Source: Phaffia rhodozyma (taxonomy: Eukaryota; Basidiomycota; Tremellomycetes; Cystofilobasidiales; Mrakiaceae). Taken from it: 64,000 nt of DNA. Below are positions 16,116-26,077 of this stretch, in pieces (within the stretch, counting starts at the first letter, position 1; every line of letters starts with the position of its first letter). Below the pieces are notes generated by a model. The model was not told where the DNA came from. It did not search any database and saw only the letters and a list, made by a program, of their open reading frames with translations. The DNA lies in assembly GCA_014706385.1 (NCBI GenBank), contig JACGZH010000004.1, forward strand, positions 124,001 through 188,000, read 5' to 3'. The position numbers and the translations under genes are program-made.

Positions 16116-16871
16116 GGTTTTCTCTCTAATGGCTTTCCTTCCGAGAAACCCAACTAAACAGGAGACAGTGTGTGTGTGTGTGTATGTATGTATGTGAGTA
16201 TGTATATATGTGTAGAAGGAAAGAACGAAAGATGTGAGTGATGAACAAAAGAGCTTGGTTTGTCGACTTATCTTTCCGTCTTTCTCATCACTTCAGGAGC
16301 TGAAACAAAACAGACAAAAAAAAACAAGCGCGTGGTTACAATACACTGGATCCTTTGCGCCATCACTCATGCCATGCTCTCTCCGGGTCTTTTGATTTGA
16401 GCCCCAATCAGAGTCACTGAGCGGTACATGTCAAGAATAGTCAACGATGGTTGTTCTTCTGTAATTCTTCCTGTATTGTATCTGGTCATCCGGAATGACG
16501 ACTGTATCGAAGCAACGGAATTTAACACCACTGTGTGCCACGCTCGTAAACGCCGATCGACTGAAGGAGAATAAACTTTTCTTTATCTACAGAACATGCG
16601 TGTTTGCGATCTAATCAGTGTACAAACGGAGGAGACTGTTTGTGATGACAGGCGATACAGAACGCCAAGAATGCGACAGGGAATTGGAAAAAGAGTGACA
16701 AGAGGTGAGGCGAGAGAAAGGAAACTTTGAGAACAGATTGTAGAAAAGAGAGCGAAGCAAGAACAAATCCCAGATAAGGAACCAAAAGATGAAGAGAGCG
16801 ACAACCCAAACTAAAGAATAAAAGTAAGAAGAACAAGGAAAAACAAGGGAATAGCCATCCTAACGGATGTC
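16116..16871. other. Intergenic region (5' flank of the Ser-rich gene, 3' flank of FAD2)
   Basis: About 750 bases. It holds a GT/TATG simple repeat close to the start codon of the serine-rich gene (listed separately) and a purine-rich tract at 16680-16860 that would be pyrimidine-rich 3' UTR of the desaturase transcript. No further gene is visible. Confidence 0.5.
16168..16212. repeat. (GT)n-(GTAT)n microsatellite
   Basis: Seven GT units followed by GTAT units and a degenerate TA/TG tail. It begins 53 bases upstream of the start codon of the minus-strand serine-rich gene, so it likely lies in its 5' UTR or core promoter. Confidence 0.9.
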
Positions 16872-18872
16872 TTAGTTGGCCTTGGTCCCGTCTTCAGGGT
16901 CCTCGAGCTCAATGGCGGAATCGCTAACGGATCCCTTTTCGGAGTGAGGGAAAGTTTTGGCAAGACCGTGCCTGTTCTTGTAAAACATGTAGTCGGCTCC
17001 GTCCTCGACGAATTGGCATTCTTGGAAATTCTTCCAGAGCGAAACAAACACGTTCTCGGTACTGTACACGTAGTGCTCTCCGAGGAAGACCTTGAGGGCC
17101 TCCGTAGCCTCCCAGGCGTTGTCTGTAATAGATAAGAGATGACAAACAAATATGAGTTATGGTATATGAAGTCATAAAGAAAAGGAACTTACAGTGAGGG
17201 ATCTTGGAAGAGACATGGTGGCAGATGTGGGTCTCAGAAATACCGTGCTGCAAGTAAGCTCCAACAAAGCCGAGAACGTTTCGATCGACGGTGGCCAAGG
17301 CACCTCGGGAGAAGTTCCAGGTCTCGTTACTGTAGTGAGCTGTAAAAAGGAAGGAAGGAATTGAATAAAATCATCAGGAAATCTGTAAGAGGACGAGAGG
17401 GCGTTGCTCACGAATAAGGGGATCGGTGTGTTGCAAGAAGGTGATCAAAACCAACCAGCTGAAAGGCAAAAGTTTTGAGGGTGATATTTAGTCAGTCCTC
17501 TCATAGGCTGACAGGACAGGAACAATAATGAAAGATGATTGTACTCACTGGTTGACCCACATGTAGGGAACAAGCCAGAAAGTGGCCATCTCCTGCCAAG
17601 ATCGCATCTTGCTCCAGTAGACCATGATACCGATAACAGTGGCGATTCCGACGTCGGACCAGATGATGTCCCAGAAGTCTCGCGATTTGAAGATCTTGGA
17701 GGAGGGCAAAAAGTGGTTGACGGACCAGCCGTAGTGCTTCTGTCCAGAAGCGTTGATGATAAGGTAGAGGGGAAGTCCAAAGATCTGGTGTCCGATTAGT
17801 CGAGCGAGCACAACGATGGGAGCATCGGAAAAGGCCTCGGTGATGGCAGAGTGAGTCTCGTGCTGTCGATCCTCGGAAACCTCCATGCCGAAGAAGTCCT
17901 CCTTGTCAGGGTTAAAGGCGGGTAGTTTTCGATCGGATCGTGTTCGAGCGGCGAAAACTTCATCTCTGGTGGCAGAGCCACAAGCGGCATGGTGCTTTCC
18001 GTGGGAGATCCGCCAAGAGTGGTAGGGAACCATCCAGATTGAGTGGAAGATCCAACCAACGATGTCATTCAAAATCTTGGATTCCGAGAAGGCGCCGTGA
18101 CCGGCCTCGTGAGCGAGGACCCAGATACCCATTCCGATGCAACCGGCTGCGAACCAGTAAACGTTGTAAAGAACAACCTTGAGAGCCAAGTTAGGCCAGT
18201 AGGGAAGGTCACTATAAGGACGAAAAGATGGTTTCAGCTTCAGCCTGGGTGGTCATAACTAGAAGAAAAAACAATGGACATGAAGAACAAAGAAAAGAGC
18301 ATACAGATAGGTGAGAAGAGTGGGAATATGCCAGGCAGCGTAAGAGAAGGATCCATAGATAGCAAGGTCCTGGACGACGTATCGGAGGGACTTGATAGCA
18401 GATCGATGGAAGCAGTGGGCACTTTGAGACAAACATCGGGGTATAGGATATGAGTAACAGATTGATGGTAAAAGAACCAGAGAGAACAACAAGAAAGCGG
18501 AGGATAGAAAGAGTCAGAACACTCACGGGATGGCATCCAACAATCTGATCGAGATGAATTCGCCATCGAGATGGGAAGGAAAAAAAAGAAGGAAGAAAAA
18601 AAAAATCAGCCATTGGGCGCTTAGATGGCCAAGAGAAAACAGGCACCGCCAGCGCGCAACGAGCGTCGCCCTCATAAGAACCACGAAAGCCGAATGACTG
18701 ACTGCTTGACGGTGAACTCAGGGACCTTGAAGGCCTGTCCCTTCTCATGGGACTGGATGTGAGTTCCGTTCGGCCCATTAACGTATCCGGTAGAGGGCTG
18801 AACTTTGGACGACCTGGTCTTCACAGCCGAGGCTGGTCGGGTAGACGCTGTCGTGGTGGTTGGACCGGCCAT
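16872..18872 (-). CDS. FAD2: Delta-12 (omega-6) fatty acid desaturase
   Basis: Converts oleoyl to linoleoyl chains on ER phospholipids, using a di-iron centre fed by cytochrome b5. Seven exons (18703-18872, 18527-18544, 18305-18421, 17549-18211, 17412-17458, 17193-17339, 16872-17122) give exactly 470 residues in continuous frame. The three histidine boxes are present: HEAGH (usual HECGH), HGKHH, and HICHH within ETHICHHVSSKIPHY, where the last Tyr is made across a splice junction. Also visible are the family motif LLDAIPAHCFHRS, the block SWQEMATFWLVPYMWVNHW and FLQHTDP. Hydrophobic membrane pairs flank the boxes. The second exon is only 18 nt. The N-terminus is a Ser/Thr-rich cytosolic leader. 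A delta-15 activity cannot be excluded from sequence, but the arrangement fits delta-12 best. Confidence 0.93.
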
Positions 18873-19227
18873 TATAAGAGATTGAGAAAAGAGAGATGAA
18901 GGCGAGCTTGATCCCTTTTCAGTGAAGGATAGGATGGGGTGAGAGAGAGGGAGTCAGAGTCAGACAATGAACGAACAAGACTGAAGAAGGGGAACAAAAA
19001 GAAAAGAAAAAAAAATGCTAAAGAGGATGGAGCGATAGGATTTTCTTCCGGTTAGTAACCGAAATGGTGGGAAGCCTGCGGCCAATCGACACCGCCCGCT
19101 TCTTTACGGCGTTCCTCTTTGGTTACTTCCGATCCGGTCCGATGCAGCCTCGGAAGGGATCGAGCACGACCGATCCCGGTCGGAACCGTAACTTTGTGCT
19201 GCCGATTGTCAGGGATACGGGTTGGGT

Positions 19228-19237
19228 ATCACGTGAT
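19228..19237. promoter_or_regulatory. Palindromic E-box ATCACGTGAT
   Basis: A perfect 10-bp palindrome 356 bases upstream of the FAD2 start codon. bHLH factors bind CACGTG cores, and SREBP-family factors also accept ATCACGTGAT in sterol and fatty-acid gene promoters. Use in FAD2 control is inference. It could equally serve the opposite gene, whose start is 778 bases away. Confidence 0.4.
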
Positions 19238-19398
19238 CTGATACGTGGGTTACCCCTACAGGCTATTCTTTCCCTTAATCCCTTATGCCTCTTCACCCAT
19301 TTTCCATCATGCTCTAGTTTGTATGGTTCATGCCTCATCATCTTTAGTTCTCATGGTCTCGAGGCTCTCTAGGCTCGTCATATGTATATCTATAGTGG

Positions 19399-19528
19399 CA
19401 GACCAAATGCGCGAGAGGTCCTGATATATAACGAGGACACTCTCGCGCTTTCTTGGATAAGAGTTTTCCTCAAGCTGAGATTCTTGTCGAAATCTCTTAT
19501 CCCAAGTACATTGTTAATGTCTGGTCTG
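19399..19528. other. 130-base element able to fold into a closed multi-arm structure
   Basis: Closing stem CAGACCA (19399-19405) with TGGTCTG (19522-19528). Inside it, arm 1 pairs 19409-19422 with 19434-19448 (14 bp, one bulged A at 19439, 11-base loop). Arm 2 pairs 19452-19463 with 19494-19506 (12 bp, one bulge) and carries an inner CAAG/CTTG stem above a symmetric internal loop. Arm 3 pairs ACATT 19508-19512 with AATGT 19516-19520. It is intergenic and unmatched by any RNA family I recognise. Either strand could be the transcribed one. It could also be a fold-back or MITE-like relic with 7-bp terminal inverted repeats. Confidence 0.5.
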
Positions 19529-20014
19529 TTTCAGTCATCCTAATCGCCACAGAGTCTAAGTGCCATCCCGTGAACCAAGTGATTACACTTGTTTACCTTC
19601 TCAAACACCAAGCCTTACACCGATGGTGGTTACAGTCGTTGCTATCGATTCGCTTACGGCATCATCCCAGTAACCATCTACCCAACCGTTGGGCGCCTAG
19701 ATGAGATGATTGAAGACGTCTCAGGCTACACTCACTATCAGATAACATGAATTCTTATCGTCCGCTGGCCTTCGGCCGGTTCTGGGTGTTCAACATCTTT
19801 GGGCCCGTTTCCGTTTATCAAAATTATCATTATTTTCTTCTGTTTCTCTTCCTCCTATCTTCCTTCTTTTGACTCATTCGTCAAGGGAACATCTGTCTTC
19901 GAGTCATTCGCACAACGCAAGAGAGCTTCCTGACTGATCTTTAACAGGAGATCTAGTTTATACCTTTTTGCTCTCGTCTCTCTCACCTTTTATTCATCCA
20001 CCTTCTCTTTCGTT

Positions 20015-22744
20015 ATGTCCATCGTCGGTGTCGTCTTTCTCACCCGCCATGGAGATAGGCAGGTTCGTACTCTGGATACTTATTATCCAGTCCAACTAGC
20101 CAATCGCTAGGTTTCCGTCTCGCTCACTCTTGTTGCAATCCCTTTTTCCCCTTTCCTTGTTTGTTTTTTCATCATTCTGTTCTTCTTGGTTTCTTTTCTT
20201 TCTCTTACAGGGATACTACCAAGTCAGTCCATGCCATCCATGCACATGTCTCATTTGCTTCTCTCGCTCTCCTTCATCTCCAAACTGAATAGATCACTGC
20301 TCACGCCCGTCTATCGCTCAGAGCCCGAGTTGTGAGTCCCTCCGTTCCGAGATATTTGCTGCGCGTGAAGAAAGTTTGGAATGCATTGGCCTCCAAAAAT
20401 AAAACACTTACTCTATCACTTATCTCTTGGCGCGCCTTGACCGATGGTAGCTTATACTGCCTCGGACACTACGATCACTGCTCTAGGTAAGAACGAGTCC
20501 AGTGTTTCGTCCAGATCTTCTCGTTCGCCTTGCTGAAACTGCTATCCGACCGCTGCGTGTCCTCGCTAGGTGAACAACAGCACTTCCAATCGGGCTCGGC
20601 TCTTCGAAACAGATACGCAAATAGCTCTTCGGCTTATGCAATCCAAGGCTTGGATTGGCCGTTGCCTAATCTAAAAGAAATAGATGCCAAGGCAGAGTGA
20701 GTAAAAAGAGAAAGAAGAATTCCCAAGACGATGACTGCATACGTTGGCCACCTCACTGACGATTTGTCCTTTCTGTCTCTTGTCCAGTTCTTCTGAAGGT
20801 CAAGTCATCCTAGACTCCGCGTACGCGTTCTTCCAAGGTTTCTACCCAGCCTCGTCCTACCAAAACACGACGCTCGCCAACGGAACAACTATCTTTTCTC
20901 CGCTTGGTGGTTATACTTATATCCCGGTCGAGTCGGTTGAGTTTGCGGACGACGTCTCATTTGAGGCTTACAGTGATTGTCCAAACTTTACTGCTAGGAA
21001 CACCGCGATTTGTAGGTAGCTTTCTCTGTGTCTTCCTCTCGCCTTGCTCAGGCCTTTTGTTAATCTTCCTCATCCCCTTATCACCTACACTGACGATCTG
21101 TGCGCAACGTCTCTATTTTCAATCTCAAAGACAATTCTACCGGGTTCAAAGCGGTGGCAGCAAATAACAGCGACTTCTTAAAGTCCCTTGCGCCCCTTGT
21201 CGGAGAGCGAAACGTTACGCTGTCCAACATGTGGAGTAAGTCATCCTTTCTGTCTTCGATCTCTAAGAAGCCGGCGCTGAACTCTGCCTCTTTCGCCCGT
21301 TCTTCAGATATCTTTGACTACATGAATGTCAATTGTGCGTTCTGTCTTCCTCTTTCTCTTGACTGTACGCCCACTCTTCATCTGATCGTTGAGAGTGTTC
21401 GTTTATTGCAGATATACACAATGCGACATTCTATAACTTGATCAGTCTCGAGACTATGGTTTGTTTTCCTTTCTTTCGAGTCCAAGCGCGTTCTCCTTTC
21501 ATAGACTCACAACGAGTTTCCGTAATCTTGACTCGGGCGAGTAGAAGCAAGCTCGGGCTTTGGCCAACTACCACGAATGGTCTGTCTTCACCGATCCCTC
21601 CCCATCTGGAATCGGTGAGTCCTACCTATCCGCTTCTCATTAATTATCCCGGAGCATAGAGAGACTCAAGGATAGCATTCGTTATGTGTTCATAGGGAAC
21701 GTCGCTGGAAGGGCGCTCTTGCCGAACATTCTGAACGGAGTACAAGATGTGGCGGACGCTACGAACACTCTCAAAATGGTCTACCTTGGTCCGTCTTGTT
21801 TCTTTTTCTATGTCTTTGTGCTTATCTGTGTTCCTCTTGCCTTTCCTTTCTTTCTTTGAACAAAGCTGATTTTCTCGTTGTTATTCCAACGGTTGAATCT
21901 GTACAACAGGGGCTTCGTACAAACCAGTCCGTCTGCCTTTCTCTTGACTTGTTCCCTCAGTCGTTCGCGTAAGAAATTAATCCGCTGACATCCCTTTGAA
22001 ACATGGAATACGCACAATCAAGTTCCTGTCTTTCTTCAATATGACAGAGGTCGATAACCACAACATTGTCGATTACGCATCGGTCATGACTCTTGAAGTC
22101 TGGAACTCTACTACAGGCGCTCAAACCGTGCGGATGAATTTGTCGGTCCACCTTTCTTTTCCCTCCCGCAAACTCTGATTCTCTTTCTATCCCGAGTAGA
22201 TCAGTTGACATTTTCCTTGTGAAGATAATGATCAGCCGGAACGGATCCTCGACCAGAGACGACGGTTCGGATCTGGTCCAAATGTCGATGTTCAACCAAT
22301 CAGAGATCCCACTGGATACATTCTTGGATACTCTTACTCCTTATGCTTTGACTGAGGTCGTACGTCCTCTCTTCCGTGCTTGCTTCCTGCTTTGCAAAGA
22401 CGATGATGTGGTTCTACTGATCTTCGGGTCTCAAATTCGATCGATCGTTAGGCATGGTGCAATGCTTGCGGGAATAACAGCACTCACTCCTGTGACATCT
22501 ACGCTGAGATCAGCAAACTCAATTCCACTCTATCCTCTTTGGCAAACTCTACGTCTTACGCATCCATCACCTCGACCGACGGAAAACAACACGTCAGCCC
22601 TGTAGTCGCTGGTGTCATAGGAGCAATGCTCGCCTGGGTCGTCGCTGCTTTGGCTTTCGTCCTTTGGGAAGCTTATAAGAGGAAAACTGTGCCAAGAGGT
22701 TGGAGTAGGAACGGAAGGGCCACGGACAGTGTAAGATTTTGATC

Positions 22745-22778
<34 letters not shown>

Positions 22779-22932
22779 CTCTTTCTTTATCCATTTTTCA
22801 TTCTGGTTTCTCAAGAGAACAGAACCAGCGTCTGAATACCTTGCTCCTTTTCTTTTTTCCAACGTCTGACCTCGACAGGCGTATCAGCTCCACACGACAT
22901 CCAGGGCTGGCTCCTTCACCTCTGCCAAGTAA
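20015..22932 (+). CDS. Histidine-acid-phosphatase-fold protein with C-terminal membrane anchor
   Basis: Branch-2 histidine phosphatases use RHG as nucleophile motif and a distal HD pair as proton donor. Here exon 1 (20015-20062) encodes a start followed closely by LTRHGDRQ, and GYYQ comes from a tiny exon at 20211. Later blocks include YTASDTTITALGEQQHFQSG, SAYAFFQGFYPASSYQN, AGRALLPNILNGVQDVADA, LKMVYLGASYKPFLSFFNMT, VDYASVMTLEVWNS and WCNACGNNSTHSCD. A hydrophobic helix (VVAGVIGAMLAWVVAALAFV) lies near residue 400 and is followed by a basic tail. The last exon is 22879-22932. Several N-glycosylation sequons suggest a lumenal or extracellular body. No HD dipeptide is found at the expected place (SYKPF instead), so catalysis is doubtful. 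About a dozen introns; borders between 20211 and 20490 are not resolved. Confidence 0.82.
22745..22789 (+). repeat. (TTTC)n microsatellite in an intron
   Basis: About ten TTTC units, slightly degenerate at the 3' end, lying 14 bases downstream of the splice donor of the last intron (22731-22878) of the phosphatase-like gene. Confidence 0.95.
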
Positions 22933-23787
22933 AACCCTCCTTTAGGACTCTTCTGCTCTTATCATGAACCGTTCCGCCGTCCGCGCGGCCCCCTTGCTTC
23001 CGGCTGTTTCCACTTTTATTTCCTAATTCTGAGGGATTTTGGCGTCTATTTTTTGTTGTTCGTATGCAACCCTGGTTTTTCTGGTCTGTGTGTATACAAT
23101 GATCCATTCCAAAAGTCTGTTCTCTGAGTTGCGGGTCTAAGTTAGGTCAGATTGGATCGAATTCGTCGATGGGGAAGTGCGCGGAGAGGCCTACTATCTG
23201 TTCATCGTCTTCTTATCCACAAGAGAAACGAAGGGCGGATGGAACACGATGTCTATCGAAACGTTATCTACATTGTCGAAAGAAACACACAAGAGAAGGC
23301 TCGAATCACAGCGCAAGACTAAATCGTTCTGTCACCGTGTAACTTCTCTATGTACAGACATCCTCCTTCCTCTCACTGCTAAACAAAGGAAGGGAATGCT
23401 TCAGGATAAACTATCCGAGGTTCCTGATATCAGGTTGTAAGTCTTTTCACTTCTTGTTTGATCCTTCTCGTTGACTCTTCCGGTGTCTTTCTTCTAAATC
23501 TGCTGCCAGTTAAACTCTGGTCAGGCGAAGGATGCGGGAAAGAAACAAGGAAACGTCTATAAAGGTATCATCCCTCAAAAAGGAAAAAAGATCGAATCGG
23601 AAGAGTTATATAGAGAATAGTAAAGCTCGAGAAGCGAGAAGCAATATGGAGAAGATCAAGAGGAGAAAACGTGATGCTTAAAAGACATGAGAAACACGAA
23701 GGTTGGGTAGGAGGTTCTGATGGAGAAGGAGAGAGAAGCAGGTATGTAGACTATCAGATTTCTTTTTTCTTTTCTTTTCCACTCGAC
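22933..23787. other. Convergent 3' region
   Basis: About 850 bases between two converging genes. A plus-strand open frame at 23252-23440 (Lys/Arg/Ser-rich, no family likeness) is the only notable frame, and I do not support it as a gene. A purine-rich tract at 23560-23750 probably belongs to the transcribed tail of one of the flanking genes. Confidence 0.4.
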
Positions 23788-26077
23788 TTAAGCAGAAGCG
23801 GCGAGCTCGACGGCCTTGTTGGCGGCCTCGTCCAAGTTGTCTGTTTCGATATCAAAACACCAGGTTAGATAAGATTAGACACCGAAAGCAAAACAAAGCA
23901 GGTCAGCGGGAAAAAGAAACGTACCGAAGGGGTAGATCTTCATGCCAGACGCTCGGATCATCTCCTTGGCCTCAGCGTCAGCGGTTCCCTGCAATCGGAC
24001 GATCAAAGGGACGGTCATGTCGAGCTCCTTGGTGGCCTTGATGATACCCTCGGCGATGACATCACATCGCATGATACCACCGAAAATGTTGACGAAGATG
24101 GCCTTGACCTTCTTTTCGCTCAGAACAATCTCGAAAGCCTTCTTGACGGCAGAAGCGGTAGCTCCTCCTCCAACGTCCAAGAAGTTAGCGGGATCACCAC
24201 CGTTGAGCTTCAAGACATCCATCGTGGCCATGGCAAGACCGGCTCCGTTGACGAGGCAACCGATGTTTCCATCAAGCTTGATGTAGTTCAATCCGTACTT
24301 GGCAGCGTCAACCTCTCCGGGATCCTCCTGAGACTTGTCTCGGAGAGCAAAGACATCAGCCTGTCGGAACTCGGCGTTATCGTCGAAACCGAACTTGGCG
24401 TCCATGCAAAGGATGGTACCGTCCTCGAGCTCTCCCATAGGGTTGATCTCGATCTGGGTGGCGTCCTTCTCCTTGAAGATCTTGTAAAGGTTCTGGAACA
24501 CCTTGGCGGCCTGCTTCCTGTAAACGTGAAAGAGGTGCGGGAAGTGTCAGCTCTCCATAGTTGCGTGATTTGGGTCAGAGAGAAACTGTGTCAAGACGAA
24601 CCTGGAGCTCTCGCTCTCAACTCCGATCTTGACGGCAACCTCATAGGCCTCAGCGTCGGTCAAACCATGCTCATAAGAGATAGGAGTGGTGATGATGGCC
24701 TCAGGGGAGTCGTGGGCAACCTCCTCAATGTTCATACCTCCCTGGGCGGATGCGACAAGAACAGGGGTCTGGGTAGTTCGATCAGCGAGGACAGCAACGT
24801 AGTACTCCTTCTTGGGAGGGGTTCGCTCAGCGAGCATAACCTGTGAGGCAGAGAAATAGAGATATGTATAAGCTTGAAGAAAGAGAGGCATGCCAGAAGT
24901 ATTGATAATACGAACGGCGTTGCAGGCTCGGCCCTCGGCACCAGTCTGCTTGGTGATGAGGAACTCTCCGAGCATCTTGGAAGCGTACTCCTTGGCCTGA
25001 GCAGGACTATTTGAGAGGAAAAAAGAGACAGGTGTTTTGTTATGAGTCGGATCGTGATGATGGTAGACGACAATCAAATAGGGGAGATGGGACGAACGAG
25101 TCGGTCATGTGAACACCTCCCTGGAAACCGCTGGAGAAGTGACCCTTTCCTCGACCTCCAGCGAGGACCTGGGCCTTGATCACGAGCTCATTCTGCTTGT
25201 CGCCTAGAGAGTGAAAGTTAGAGGTGACAAAGTGGTGCCGGGGAGGTGTAGACGATGATTAAGGTAGACGAGATGAGGAAGAAATCAATATCGTATGAAT
25301 GGGACGTGAGGACGACACAATGTCGAACGTGGGCGTGAACCAGCAATTCAAAGAGACGTGTATCAGTTGGCTTAATCGGCAGTGAATACAAACCAGGCAG
25401 GATGATGAGGAGGCAGTGAAAGGAAGCAGGAGGAGAATGGAAAGGGAGCCAGGGAAAGGCGAGGAAGAGGAGAAAGGGAGAAGAAAAAAGGAGAGGCGGC
25501 AGATGAAATAAAATGATGGGTAGATACAAGCTTCCAATCAGAACGGAGGGGCTCCAACGCTGTTGGTCCATTGCCGCACGCATCCTCCGTTTCCTCCCAC
25601 TGATTTTCACTATGGTGAAAGCAGCGTGAAGGTTTCTCTGTCGACGTCTCCTCCACTGTTAACATTGTTGCCTCTTCGTTCTCTAATGGGCATCCAAAAG
25701 CCGAAACAACAGGACTGTAAAGAGTGATTGAGTAGATGAACTTGAACGTACCGAAAGACTTGGCAACCTGCTCGGCCTCCTCAGCGGTGAAAGCGGGCTT
25801 GGAAACCGGGGTAGCGATTCCGAACTGGCGAGAGGAAGAGATTTCAGAACAGGACGATCGGGTAGCATAAGGAAAAGAAAGATACCAGCACGAAAAGTAG
25901 ATAGAGATGTCAACACGCTTGCACAGTACCTGAAAAAAAGAAAGAGAAAACGAAAGGTCTTTGTTTGCGTACGTCGTTGAGGAGCTTGACGGACTGGTAC
26001 TCGTGGATCGAGAGCTGCCTGGCTCCGGCTCGCTTGGCCTGAACGGAGGCCCTGTTGAGGAGGGATCGGGAGAACAT
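23788..26077 (-). CDS. LSC2: Succinyl-CoA ligase beta subunit, mitochondrial
   Basis: The beta subunit pairs with the alpha subunit to convert succinyl-CoA to succinate with substrate-level phosphorylation in the TCA cycle of the mitochondrial matrix. Seven exons (25973-26077, 25752-25824, 25098-25203, 24916-25006, 24602-24840, 23925-24517, 23788-23840) give exactly 419 residues. A short Arg/Ala-rich presequence ([20 protein letters not shown]) precedes [12 protein letters not shown]. The ATP-grasp part follows, with [20 protein letters not shown] and [11 protein letters not shown]. The CoA-ligase part has [27 protein letters not shown] and [16 protein letters not shown], the last being the loop that receives phosphate from the alpha subunit. 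Length equals the usual mature family plus presequence. ADP versus GDP specificity is not evident; fungal enzymes are normally ADP-forming. All six splice donors share an unusual GTNCGY form. Confidence 0.95.

Larger units (their letters stand above)
18873..20014. other. Divergent intergenic region, structure-rich
   Basis: Separates the start codons of FAD2 (minus) and the phosphatase-like gene (plus). It holds a palindromic E-box, several short perfect inverted repeats (CGGTTA-G-TAACCG near 19049, GGGATCG...CGATCCC near 19158-19179, CAAGTG-ATTA-CACTTG near 19578-19593, CTGGCC-TTC-GGCCGG near 19766-19780) and the multi-arm element at 19399-19528. No coding exon is supported. Confidence 0.6.

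Noticed and set aside
16168..16212. GT/TATG array considered as a CRISPR or satellite
   Set aside because: Simple microsatellite with no spacers, in a eukaryotic gene flank.
19272..19285. CCCTTAATCCCTTA, resembling 1.5 turns of a telomere-type template
   Set aside because: The implied repeat matches no known fungal telomere unit, and no telomerase RNA features were seen around it.
23177..23440. 87-codon plus-strand frame between two converging genes
   Set aside because: Begins at a non-ATG codon, is Lys/Ser-rich, and sits where 3' UTRs are expected.
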